From: Lineus longissimus
Taxonomy: Eukaryota; Nemertea; Pilidiophora; Heteronemertea; Lineidae
Length of the DNA: 64,000 bases
Direction: 5' to 3'
NCBI RefSeq assembly: GCF_910592395.1
Contig: NC_088310.1
Coordinates: 12,405,501 to 12,469,500 of the forward strand
The translations under genes were made by a program, and so were the position numbers. The notes beneath the pieces were generated by a model. The model saw nothing but the letters and a program-made list of their open reading frames with translations, searched no databases and was not told the DNA's origin. Position 1 is the stretch's first letter, and every line of letters begins with the position of its first letter. Of this stretch, positions 11,487-20,964 are shown one piece after another.

Positions 11487-12270
11487 TTTGTATATGAAAT
11501 CAGGACACTATATCACTGTCACTATAAATATCCTTATTCTTTGGAATCTATCCTTTTCAAAGTTGTCGATTTACGGATTAATCCCATAACGAATGTTCAA
11601 ACTGGAGATAATCCTAACGAATGTTCACTATATCCGGTCGGAGAGACCACTAATGTGAAGGAGAAGGACCGATTGATATCCGACGATACGAAAATTGTCC
11701 TTTTGCCCTCCTGTAATCACCTTAGGCTGGTTTATACTGTTCATGCAAAACTCGAAAATAACTTAAAGTCTGTATTTCTATATCGATGCCTATCTTTAAT
11801 TCCGAATCTATGAGACGTGACTATCTTGGTCAAACGCCCAAACTATTCTCTCGATTTCTAATCTTACACGAGGTATGAAACGATACAAATTCTAAGAATA
11901 TAATGACTAATTAGACAAAACCTATACTATAGTACAATATTAACGGGATGCAGCAGTGAAGGTCATCTTCAATAAGCAAACAATTCTAAGAAAGTTCAAA
12001 GGCATATCCGGTCGTCTTGCTACAGATGCTGGTGCCTGGGTGATGACCCTAAAACTCAACTTAAAGTACTTTTCTCCTCAACAGCAACTTCAAAAGTTAG
12101 CTTGGGTGTGATAAAGTTCAAAACAGGGCACAACACAGAGAGGATATTAACAGATCAGTATGTAGTACTATTTGGACTGTCTTGTGCAGTCAGTACATTC
12201 TCGTCATTTCTGTTTGGGTTAGTTAGGAGGGTTAAAGAAAGTTGTTAGGTAAAAAAAAGCAAAGATTTTG
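11487..12270 (-). other. BEL leader and probable 5' LTR, with candidate primer-binding site
   Basis: Upstream of the gag start, the minus strand carries the reverse complement of ATCCGGTCGGAGAGACCA at 11632-11649, which begins TGG as a primer-binding site should. The same 18 nt occur at 25139-25156 next to another LTR-like block. I could not match the primer tRNA. On the + strand a possible LTR edge begins TGTGAAGG near 11654. The rest to 12270 is AT-rich with no gene, and the LTR outer end was not located. Confidence 0.4.
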
Positions 12271-12274
12271 TTAA

Positions 12275-14613
12275 CCAAACGAGAAGTTGGTACATTTCAT
12301 ATACATAATTAGACAATTAGATTATGACTTCAACTACACAGAGAGGGAGAGGTTGGTTGCGGACGACACAGTCACCACACTGATATCTGGTTTTGCGCCT
12401 GACCTTGTCTTTCTGCTTTGTATTGTTACACACATGACATTGCCTTGTTGGCTTGTCCTTTTTCTCAGTAGCTGGTATCAGAGAAGGGAAATGATGTCCT
12501 GTCATACGTGATTGGGGATCCATGGAAGGGCGACCGCCCTTTGGCCTCTGACGAGCAACAGCGTAGCGCACGACACTTTCACGCACTGTGTCCTAGCGGG
12601 AGTCCAGAAGACGTTTCGTACCACCATTCTTCATGTACACAACATGGGCATTGTGAACAGAGTTATCCATCCAATGAAAGAAGACCTTTTTGTACCAATT
12701 CACTGTCTTACGCATGGAAGGATAGGCTTGGGTAATCTGCTCACTGATGTCCACCCCACCCATGTTCTTGTTGTAGTCCAGAATAACTCGTGGTTTCAGC
12801 ACTGGCCCTCTACATCGACGTTGATACTCTTCCTGCTCTTCCTCATCATTTTCATCCCTTCCATGACGAGGAGGTACTGGAGCAACTGTACTGTCATGCA
12901 TTGTAGACATCATGTATACAGCTCGTTTGTCCATCCACACCAAAGCAAGTAGACCGTTCTTGTAGCGTTAATGGACGTCTCCCTTCTGAAGTCTCCCCAT
13001 TTGACGGAGTTCCTGGGGTATGCCACGGTTTGGCATGACTGTACCAACAACAGTTGTGCCATGATTTTTCACAGTTTGAACTAGATCATAAGAAGTGAAT
13101 CCACGATCAATTTATGACTTTTACCCCTTGTTCAGCAATGGGGTGATCAAAAACACCACAATCTTGGACGTTTTCAGAGTTAGATTAGCTGTGAAAGCGT
13201 TATCAAAATCGTCGTCTGCACCAGTGTAGAACACAAAGTTCCAGACATAGCCTGTACCAGATTCACATAGTTCGAATGTTTTTTATACCATAACGTGCCC
13301 TTTAAGACTTGATATACTGCCTGAATCCCAGCCTTCCTTTCCATAGCATAAAAATGTCATCTATCGCAATGTGCTCCTCCGGAATGTAGACTGACCTGAA
13401 CTTTTTTTTCAAATGATCAAGAACAGGCCTTGGTTTGTACATCTTGTCCCCTAGGCATTGTCATTGAAATGCAAGAACTTATTGAGTAAAATAAGTCGAT
13501 TCCTTGACATAAGTTCAGCAAATGCAGGCATCCCAACCATGCTGTCTGTGCTCCAGTACATTTTGATGGTTGGTTTCCGAACAACACCCATCAGTAAATA
13601 AATGGCAAGAAACATTCTCATTTCATTCAGGTTTGTATCAGTCCAGCTCTTTGCCCTTGAGAACTCTTTCATATTCCCATCAGCTTGCACATTAGCAATG
13701 AAAGTGTGTGCAAACCGATTGGTGTCCTCTACAATACAGTCCACCAAGTTGTCATCGAAGTACTGTTCGAAGTAGTCAATAGGCAGCATATCGGCAGGTA
13801 AGTCCACTTTAATCCCTGGATCCCCAGTGCAATGGGACATCAAGTTTTTCTGACCAACCTTCATTACGGCGGTTAGCAGCGTTTCCTCCACCACCACGTC
13901 CTCGTCCTTGTCCTCGAACACTTGCACGACCAGGTCTTACATTGCCACGCCCCCTACCACGCACAGCAACACCACGTCCTCCACGAACTCGAGCCCCTCT
14001 TCGCTCCGCAGGGCGGCCAGGGCACGATTACCACATCTGGCTGGCCTAGGATCATCAAAGGCCTCGTTGTCATCATCAGAACTTGAATCATTGGGGGCAT
14101 TGACAGCATCCTGATCACTGTCTAAATAGTCTGACAATTCGTTACCATAGTCACTGTCATGATTGTCTGACACTTCCCTGTTTCTGCACCCCCAGCTTCA
14201 GTATCATCATGTTCAGTATCATTTTTGATGTCTCCTAAATCTTCATCATCATTGTCATCGAATAGACTGCCCTCAGAGTCACTATTTTCAAAAAATCTGA
14301 CGGTTTCCTTCAAAGAAAATCGTGATCTCTTTCCAGAAGACGCCATTTTTTCTTCCAGCATGGCCAGTGAAAAACCACCAGTTTTGTCTAAAACCGGGAT
14401 CGACTCGCTCGGCCAATCGGAACGAAGCAGGTATGTACTGAAAGCTTACACTCTAAGCTACACACTGGGACGAGGTTTTCTCTCATTAAAAGTCAGTATA
14501 ACCTCGCAACCAGGCATTATTTCGGGGATACGTCTTTCCCGAGTTATCTCAGGCATGGCATTTTAGAGACATTAATGTATGCCCGAGTTATCTCGGGCGT
14601 GGCACTCAACTGG
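12275..14613 (-). mobile_element. piggyBac element, near full length
   Basis: TTAA occurs at 12271-12274 and 14614-14617, the target duplication specific to piggyBac. Inside, the ends start CCAAACGAGAAG (left) and CCAGTTGAGTGCC (right, minus strand), which match only weakly. The right subterminal region carries two copies of the palindromic motif CCCGAGTTATCTCGGG (one degenerate) near 14538 and 14582. The length of 2.34 kb is typical. Confidence 0.75.
12317..14358 (-). pseudogene. piggyBac transposase (DDE), several breaks
   Basis: The acidic N-terminus from 14346 (MASSGKRSRFS, then many Asp/Glu/Ser) is typical. The DDE core follows at 13927-13451 (motifs MRMFLAIYLLMGVV, MPAFAELMSRNRLILLNKF). 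The catalytic-D region is at about 13440-13320 (YKPRPVLDHL; IAIDDIFMLWKGRLGF). Then comes DYNKNMGGVDISEQ at about 12775, and a C-terminal cysteine-rich PHD/RING-like tail (CHVCNN, YQCGDC) ending at 12317. Stops and frame changes around 13280-12960 and 13930-14170 kill the gene. Transposases of this family cut and paste at TTAA. The intact TTAA flanks show this is a resident, immobile copy. Confidence 0.88.
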
Positions 14614-14636
14614 TTAAGGAAACTGACGGTGTTCTC

Positions 14637-15628
14637 CTAGGAGGCTATCTTCTCCTCATTTTCTGCTAATTCATCCTTTAGGTTAACCAAACACCCAGAT
14701 TTCCGATTTTCATTGTACCACAGCTTGCCCTGCAGAGACTTTTTCTCTCGTTTCAACTTGTCCATACATTTTTCATTGAGTATTTTCATTCAGTCACTGA
14801 TTTCAGTGACTTCTTCCTTCAGAGAATTTATTTCACTGGCCTGATTCTCAAGTAAATCTGTCTGTTTTGAAATAGTTTCATCTCACCGTTTTAGCTTTTT
14901 GTTCATATTACGAACCTTGCCTCTATCACATTTCCTCAGTTTCTCATTGGCCTTATTTAGTTCATTTTGTATACCATCCAACTTTTTAGTCTTAGCATCA
15001 GATTCTCTGTTGACATTCTCAAGTTCAACACGACTTTCTATAAGTTCCTCTTTGAAGTTCACAGACTGAACAACTGTGGTGTTCAGCACTTCAAGTTTAT
15101 CTTCATATTGTCTGTTGAGTCTGTGAACCTCTGCTTGCAACTGCTCAAGTGACTCTGCCAATTTACATTTTTTTCTTTTAATCAACTTGTTTTCGACTTT
15201 CACACTTGATAATTCCTTTGCTAAGCGCTTTTCACAAATTGAGTTGTTGCTAACCACTGTTCAAGTGCAGGTTTGTCCTTACTCAAGTTGCGCTTTTTCG
15301 TATTGCGTTTTGTTATTGTGTCCTTTTTTTTGTTTTGCAGTGTCTTTTCACTCACATGTGATTCACGAAAGGAAGCCCACTTTTCCTTGTAGACTGCAAC
15401 CAATCTCAACTGTGACTTATCTGTGTTCGTATGATAGACATCATAAAAGTCTCTGTAGGAGATGAACTGTGACTCAGGATGAACAACTGCAACAGGGAGA
15501 ACAGGGAGATCTCCAGCTGGTCCTGGATGATCAGATAACGAAACAGGCGACTAAGTGTTCCCAGGTTGGAGGACAGCTACATTCTCTGCATCGGGAGGAT
15601 CATCACCAGCACCAGCGGTGGATGACAT
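14637..15628 (-). pseudogene. Coiled-coil protein gene, broken
   Basis: I do not recognise the family. A probable acceptor (ATTTTACAG near 15651) precedes an ATG at 15628. The N-terminal part is Gly/Pro-rich (MSSTAGAGDDPPDAEN) with one in-frame TAG near 15551. A charged segment follows (VYKEKWASFRESHVSEK, KKKDTITKRNTKKR). A frameshift near 15255 leads into 125 residues of heptad-rich coiled coil (KLAESLEQLQAEVHRLN, ELIESRVELENVN). Coiled-coil sequence can be followed past two more stops down to about 14637. The piggyBac element starts 20 bp beyond, so it may have removed the 3' part. It could be an N-terminal coiled-coil protein of a transposon or a host gene. Confidence 0.5.
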
Positions 15629-16165
15629 GTTTCGATGTCAGAGGATCACCTGTAAAATTATAAACATAGTGCATGAAAACATATGGCAAAGTAGTCCTAA
15701 TATTGGAATGAACAGACCCCCCCCCCCCCAATCTTGTCTGCCAATTTGTGGGCTGCCAGGGGCTTGGGGTGCTTTAACAGATCGAGGAGCAAGGTAAGTG
15801 ATAGACAACAATTAGACCGGCAGCCCAGGGAGAACAGGGAGATCTCCAGCTGGTCCTGGATGATCAGATAACGAAACAGGCGACTAAGTGTTCCCAGGTT
15901 GGAGGACAGCTACATTCTCTGCATCGGGAGGATCATCACCAGCACCAGCGGTGGATGACATGTTTCGATGTCAGAGGATCACCTGTAAAATTATAAACAT
16001 AGTGCATGAAAACATATGGCAAAGTAGTCCTAATATTGGAACGAACAGAAACCCCCCCCCCCCCAATCTTGTCTGCCAATTTGTGGGCTGCCAGGGGCTT
16101 GGGGTGCTTTAACAGATCGAGGAGCAAGGATATGTGATAGATAACAATTAGACCGGCAGCCCAGG
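15496..16165. repeat. Tandem duplication, two units of about 333 bp
   Basis: Unit 1 (15496-15828) and unit 2 (15829-16165) are nearly identical; GATCTCCAGC starts at 15508 and 15841. Each unit contains the acceptor and ATG of the coiled-coil gene and a poly-C tract of about 12-13 nt (near 15719 and 16050). Unit 2 is therefore a spare copy of the first coding exon, lying upstream of it. Confidence 0.85.
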
Positions 16166-17521
16166 GCCCTCGGGTTATTTGAACCAGGTACCAATATCTG
16201 AGTGTGGGAGTGGATATTGAGAAGTATGATCTCATTAATGAGTAAAACTGCTGGGGCCGGTTGCTCAAAACCTATGTTGTTAGCTCTAACCACAGCCGTT
16301 TGTCCTCCATTTAGCGGTGCTATTTTTCAGTTGAAGGAATTATGGCATTCCAATTAAGATAAGAGAGGTGTTCTGGCGATCAACGAATTGACAAGATGAC
16401 GATAAGATAACTATGCCAGAGGTTAATTACTTTTGAAGAGAACTGTATATTTATATGGTACAAGCTATCATAGGATACCTACAATTCACACTACAGCTGG
16501 AAATGCTTCAGCCTAGAGCTGGCGTCTTCGTACTAGTTTTTTACACGATTGCGGTGTCTCTTCTCCGGAATCTACAGCAGGCTATCCTCCGTCTCGTGTT
16601 CGATTGCAGACTTCGGTCTTCTAGCCCGGAACATCAGTAGAAGGGAGTAGTAGGTTATATATATGATTGTCAAATTCTCTTCCCGCCAAGGGGAATATAA
16701 TCGATACAAGTTTTTTCCGCTAAGGGAAATATACTAATGCTTCTCACAACTTACAACTGCTACAACACAAACAGTCTGTAATATTGACTCAGGCTGACTG
16801 AAGCAACCTGACCGCTAGCTAGGACTATATAATTGACTTCGAATCTACCGGTTCTGCCCAGATGGCAACAGACTAGTCCTAACTAGCCGGCAGGTCGTAA
16901 CAATAAACTAGCCAGTAATTAAGAATACTATACCGCCACGCAAGGAGGCGGTGACGTCACATCACGTGATCACATCCCATATTACTGATCGCTATGGCCA
17001 ATCAGATTCGGTCTACTGACAGCACCAACACTGAACAGATCTCTACGTCTCACTGTCTGGTGCGCTCCTGTACACAAAAAACACCAATAGACCTGAAATA
17101 TTGCAATACCTAGTATGGATTCTTCCTGTGTAAAATAAAATTTACAGAGCAGATTAACTTCCACGAATAAAAAAGACGTTTGGCGTGGCCAAAGTGCGGA
17201 AATAATGTCTCCGCTAAAATACACTACGAAATACACTAGGCAATGCACTACATGATACACGGTAGAGATGCAGTTGAGTTTGTTATTGTTTTGACTGAGA
17301 AGCCCGCCCATATCATAATATATTCATGCATTCATGAAGTATGAACTCATTTCTGTCCCATACAACTCTAAGAACAGTCAATTTCTCCTTAAATCATCAC
17401 CGAAACCGCGATATCCACAGGAAGATTTCGTTCTAGTGTCCGAAAATGCATGATCTTACACTACAGGGGCACTAACTCGACAAATAGAATCACCCTTACA
17501 CCACCAAACCCAATTCCATCT
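16166..17521. other. No recognisable gene
   Basis: AT-rich non-coding DNA with short ORFs only. No splice structure or repeat family recognised. Confidence 0.4.
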
Positions 17522-17641
17522 ATGGACTATCGCAAAAGTATTAAAAAAAATCCTGAGTATTTCGATACTTTTGAAGCATTTTTTGCTGAGATGTCGTCTG
17601 ATCGTCTTCTCCCAACATGCCGAAGCTGCGATTCAATCTGA
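17522..17641 (+). CDS. Micro-ORF, copy 1 (MDYRK peptide)
   Basis: A 39-codon ORF starting MDYRKSI and containing EYFDTFEAFF. It has no known domain. It is listed because a second ORF 250 bp downstream encodes a similar peptide with many different codons. It ends just outside the left arm of the large inverted repeat. It may be a tiny gene, an exon, or a decayed duplicate. Confidence 0.25.
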   Translation: MDYRKSIKKNPEYFDTFEAFFAEMSSDRLLPTCRSCDSI

Positions 17642-17771
17642 CATGCGCTGTGACATGCGCAGAGGCGAGACGCTGATACATTAGCATAAGCTCCGCCCCG
17701 TCATAATGACGTCATTATTCTCAGGAGGGACGATTCGATGGAGGTATTTATAAAGAAACCCAATTCGATTC

Positions 17772-17837
17772 ATGGACTATCGCAAAACGATTTTCCAAAA
17801 CTCAGAATATTTTGATGCTTTAGATGCGTTTTTATGA
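17772..17837 (+). CDS. Micro-ORF, copy 2 (MDYRK peptide)
   Basis: A 21-residue ORF (MDYRKTIFQNSEYFDALDAF plus Leu) similar to copy 1: identical MDYRK, then EYFD and AF kept, with nucleotide changes between. A TATTTATAAAG motif lies at about 17746-17756, 15-25 bp upstream. It is inside the left arm, so an exact mirror copy lies at 23220-23285 on the minus strand. Confidence 0.25.
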   Translation: MDYRKTIFQNSEYFDALDAFL

Positions 17838-18773
17838 CTCCAGCTCCTCCCTCTGAGAGTTGGAGTTAGTATTGTTTTTCGCTCAGGTTTCTCGTACAAT
17901 CACTTGACCTCTCCAACACTCGATAATGCACTCTTTTCGTCCAAGTTTTAGGCCAATCTTCGGCATGAACATGAAATCTAATAAGCGCAGTACTTAAATC
18001 AGATGTTTCTCTCGCCTTGAAAACATTCCTGGGTAAAATCCATTGAGATAAGCCGAGTTAATCTACTTTTTCCGTGCTTAAAATCTCTGCCGCTGAATTC
18101 TATAAATAGAAACTATTAACATCGCGGCAGTGTGGTTCCCATTGTGCGCCCTCCCACTTCACACCATGTCAGGAGGTTTTACGGAGAGGGAGGGCGTGCG
18201 GTCAGAAGAATGGCCAAAATGACGTCACGTTTTTCTGGCAATGCCTCTTGCCAGACCAGTCAAGCATTGGGAAAGCAACGTTAGAACTACAAAATGTAGT
18301 TAATTAATTTGCAAAAGTAAAAGCAGATTTCACCACTAACCAGTCAAATCGGAATACAACGGCGCAAAATGTTCTGGCTTTCTACTCTGTTGACATGACG
18401 ACTACCTGGGGACTATCAGCAAATTTCGGAATTCTAGTTTATTCACCAGATCGCCTCAGAGCGGCCGAATCGAAGCGGCCAGCCCAGACTTTAAACGGAA
18501 TTGTACCTGGCCTTCCCTGGGAATAACAGTTCAAGTAAATGCAACCTACCTGATGTTTGGGAATAACCCAACCCGCTTACACCATCTATGCGCACCATTC
18601 TAGCGAAAATTGCCGTAAAAGTGCCTTTTTACTTACCGATTTCGTCACCTCGAAAACGTAATGGCCGCCATTTGCAATAACGCGTCATCGATGACGTCAG
18701 CCGTGGAATAATGCCGTGGAATAGTCAAAATTATCGCATGGCACGTGACCGCGAATGACGCGACGTGATTGGC
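17838..18773. other. Unassigned DNA inside the left arm
   Basis: No protein or RNA signature. GC-rich patches with TGACGTCA-like sites, for example near 18220 and 18695. Exact mirror in the right arm. Confidence 0.4.
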
Positions 18774-19076
18774 TCACATACTAATGAGGTATGATAATGG
18801 GCGATATTCATCATACTTTGTAACAGGAATGTAAAGAAGAGAGTGTATTGTGACTCCATGAATATTTCTAGCTGCAACGCCAGTTGGAGCACAAACTGCT
18901 ACAGGATTGTGGTGCAACATTTTTGAGTGGTAAAGTTGTAAATAGGCCACAACAGTTTCTATGATAAAGGTTTTTCCACAGCCCCCAGGGCCTGATATGA
19001 AGATTTTATATTCTATCTGATGGGAGTTAGTATGGCAATTCATTATATGATTCATGACAATCTTTTGACATCGCAA
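18774..19076 (-). pseudogene. PIF1-like DNA helicase fragment (left-arm copy)
   Basis: The N-terminal helicase segment contains Walker A FISGPGGCGKTFII and helicase motif Ia-like VAVCAPTGVAARNIHGVTIH. The ORF stops right after SYLISM, before the DEAD-like Walker B, so the ATPase is incomplete. The start may be an internal exon: an acceptor-like TGATGTCAG precedes TTGCGATG. PIF1-type helicases of this sort occur in Helitron-like and other large mobile elements. Here no Rep or replicase lies alongside. The neighbouring sequence on its 5' side is the BEL LTR. Confidence 0.65.
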
Positions 19077-19666
19077 CTGACATCATACTATTATGTCAAC
19101 AGTTGCTTTTGTTATAATGATATTACCAGATGTTTCCTACCCAGCCTGGTGTGTAAATATGACAGAACCCATTGTTCATGTCTTCGAAGTCCTTTAGATA
19201 CAATTTACATGAACATGACAAGATACTAGTATTTACCTACATTTACAACATGTTGAACGTCAATGTTTTGTAAACTAATTTCTGCATGCGTCATGTTGTG
19301 ACTGTCACATGTAAGTATTTACTTAACAGGCCACGGATGGATGTGACTGTTTCCCTGGGACAATCAACAATTGTTTTATCAACACGGTTCCTTCGTTAAA
19401 GCTGTGACTGTAATGACAGTCTTGTTTCAGTGTCCCAACACCATAAATCAAATATGAAAAACAAGATGTGATAGTCCAATACTCCACGTTATGCTTTGGC
19501 ACTCTGGTCTCTGTCTCCACAGAATGGGAATGACAGTGTTTGTCTTCACATAAACAATCAACAACTATAATTACCAATTAGACCTGCTATATGCTGAGAA
19601 GTCTCCTATTATTCACACATCTCAGCCAACATGGATATTCTCACGCATTTTGACCTGTGCTATAAT

Positions 19667-20046
19667 GTGACAGCCTTGTTGCGATCACCAACCATGCAGC
19701 TTGCCTTAGGCAGCTGACTCACCTTATTTGCATGACCTGTCACTCACAATGCCATTCAGGCCACTAACCAATCACCATCTACTTCTTTATATGTCTTAAC
19801 CAATTATCTTGTTGTATGTACTTTATATATTACTATGTTGTTTTACAATAAATTAGAGTTAGTAAGAATATCAAGCCTTCTACATCTCTGTGTTTACAAC
19901 GATACAATATCAAAGCCACGTGCTAGAAGGCCCCGGACTCTCCTTTCCTGATTGCCCAATGTGGATAGAGTTACCCGTCTGACTTGAACCCACATTGTTG
20001 GTGCCGTGACCAGGATCGAAATTATAAGTGTCACATCTCAACAAGC
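19667..20046 (+). other. BEL/Pao LTR 3' part, primer-binding site and leader
   Basis: A TATA-like CTTTATATATTA (19821-19832) and AATAAA (19847-19852) fit an LTR promoter and polyadenylation signal. The downstream segment ends CCCACATTG, followed by TGGTGCCGTGACCAGGAT at 19999-20016, a typical primer-binding site. The gag start follows 31 bp later. The LTR start is uncertain; TGTGACAGCC near 19671 is one candidate. An exact mirror copy occupies 21011-21390. Confidence 0.55.
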
Positions 20047-20893
20047 ATGGAAAGACGACAGGGTCTGACTGTCTGTCCACGGACATGACAAATATTTAGT
20101 GATGTAAAACGTCAGGTGGAGGATCACCAGGACCGGATTGCGATAGAAATAGACGAAAGGGGATCATACATCACTTTGGACAAGGTGCATAGTACAAGGA
20201 GTACAAATAGCAAGCGCTGTGAACAGTGTAAAAAAGCATCCATGTCTCACTCGAGAAAGGGGAGTCATCATTCAGAGATAAAGTCAGAAGCATCAGGTGC
20301 TAGATCTGAATCATCACATGCCATCTCGGAGAGATCGAATCATACTTGCAGGTCAGCAACATCTGATCATGCAAGAAGAAAGGCCATCAAGGCCGAGGTA
20401 GCCGATCTGCGGGTAAAACAGGAGAGGGATGTCTACCTAAAAGAGTTGAAACTGAGAGAGGCGGAACAGCAACTTCGATTGCAGAAGGAAGCGAAAGCTG
20501 CAGAGCGGGCACGGCTCGCAGCTGAACTATGGAAACCGCGTCAGGACGAGGAGCGTTCCATGCCAGATACAACTCCCATAACCAAGTCAAGAGTGGACAT
20601 ATGTGCACACAGACCTATTCGCTCACAAGAGCCGGAAATATACTCACCTACAGATAACCCGCAAACACACAATGCTCCGAGGCCACGTCAGGGAGAGGAT
20701 GTGAGAACCTTCTTTCATGGCTAAACCAAAGCTGCCTAAATTTGACGAAGAAAGAGGACAATACAGGCAGTGGTTTGAGCAATTCAATATTTTCGTTCAT
20801 GAAGCAGATGTTCCAGTAAAATTTAAGATGGTGATGCTCAAGAGTAATCCAACAGGCACCCCACTGGAGCTAGTGAAGAATGTTAAGATATGA
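20047..20893 (+). pseudogene. gag: BEL/Pao gag, N-terminal part (second element)
   Basis: ATG at 20047 (MERRQGLTVCPRT) is followed by an in-frame TGA (a probable CGA) and then a long charged segment: Ser/His-rich, then the coiled-coil QERDVYLKELKLREAEQQL. A frameshift near 20718 leads to the DUF1759 start (KPKLPKFDEERGQYRQWF, MVMLKSNPTGTPLELVKN), and the frame stops at 20893. The first 46 bp lie in the left arm and the rest fill the spacer of the inverted repeat. Only the start of gag survives. It belongs to a different element from the BEL copy at 4.3-11.6 kb. Confidence 0.8.
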
Positions 20894-20964
20894 CACTAAT
20901 GCAAGATGTCGCTGCATATCGCACGCCTAACACGCCTAAATGTAGTGGAATATAGTTGAATAAT

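Larger units (their letters stand above)
17654..20092 (+). repeat. Left arm of a 2,439-bp inverted repeat
   Basis: Position p in this arm pairs with 41057-p in the right arm. Three ORF pairs in the arms have identical translations and coordinates summing exactly to 41057, so there is no indel over more than 1 kb, and several stretches I compared base by base are identical. The arm contains micro-ORF copy 2, 0.9 kb of unassigned DNA, a PIF1-like helicase fragment, and the LTR and leader of a BEL element. Pairing ends at 17654 outside and 20092 inside. Confidence 0.95.

Noticed and set aside
18774-19076. Active PIF1 helicase gene
   Set aside because: Only the first 100 residues with Walker A remain; no Walker B or later motifs, and both copies are identical truncations.
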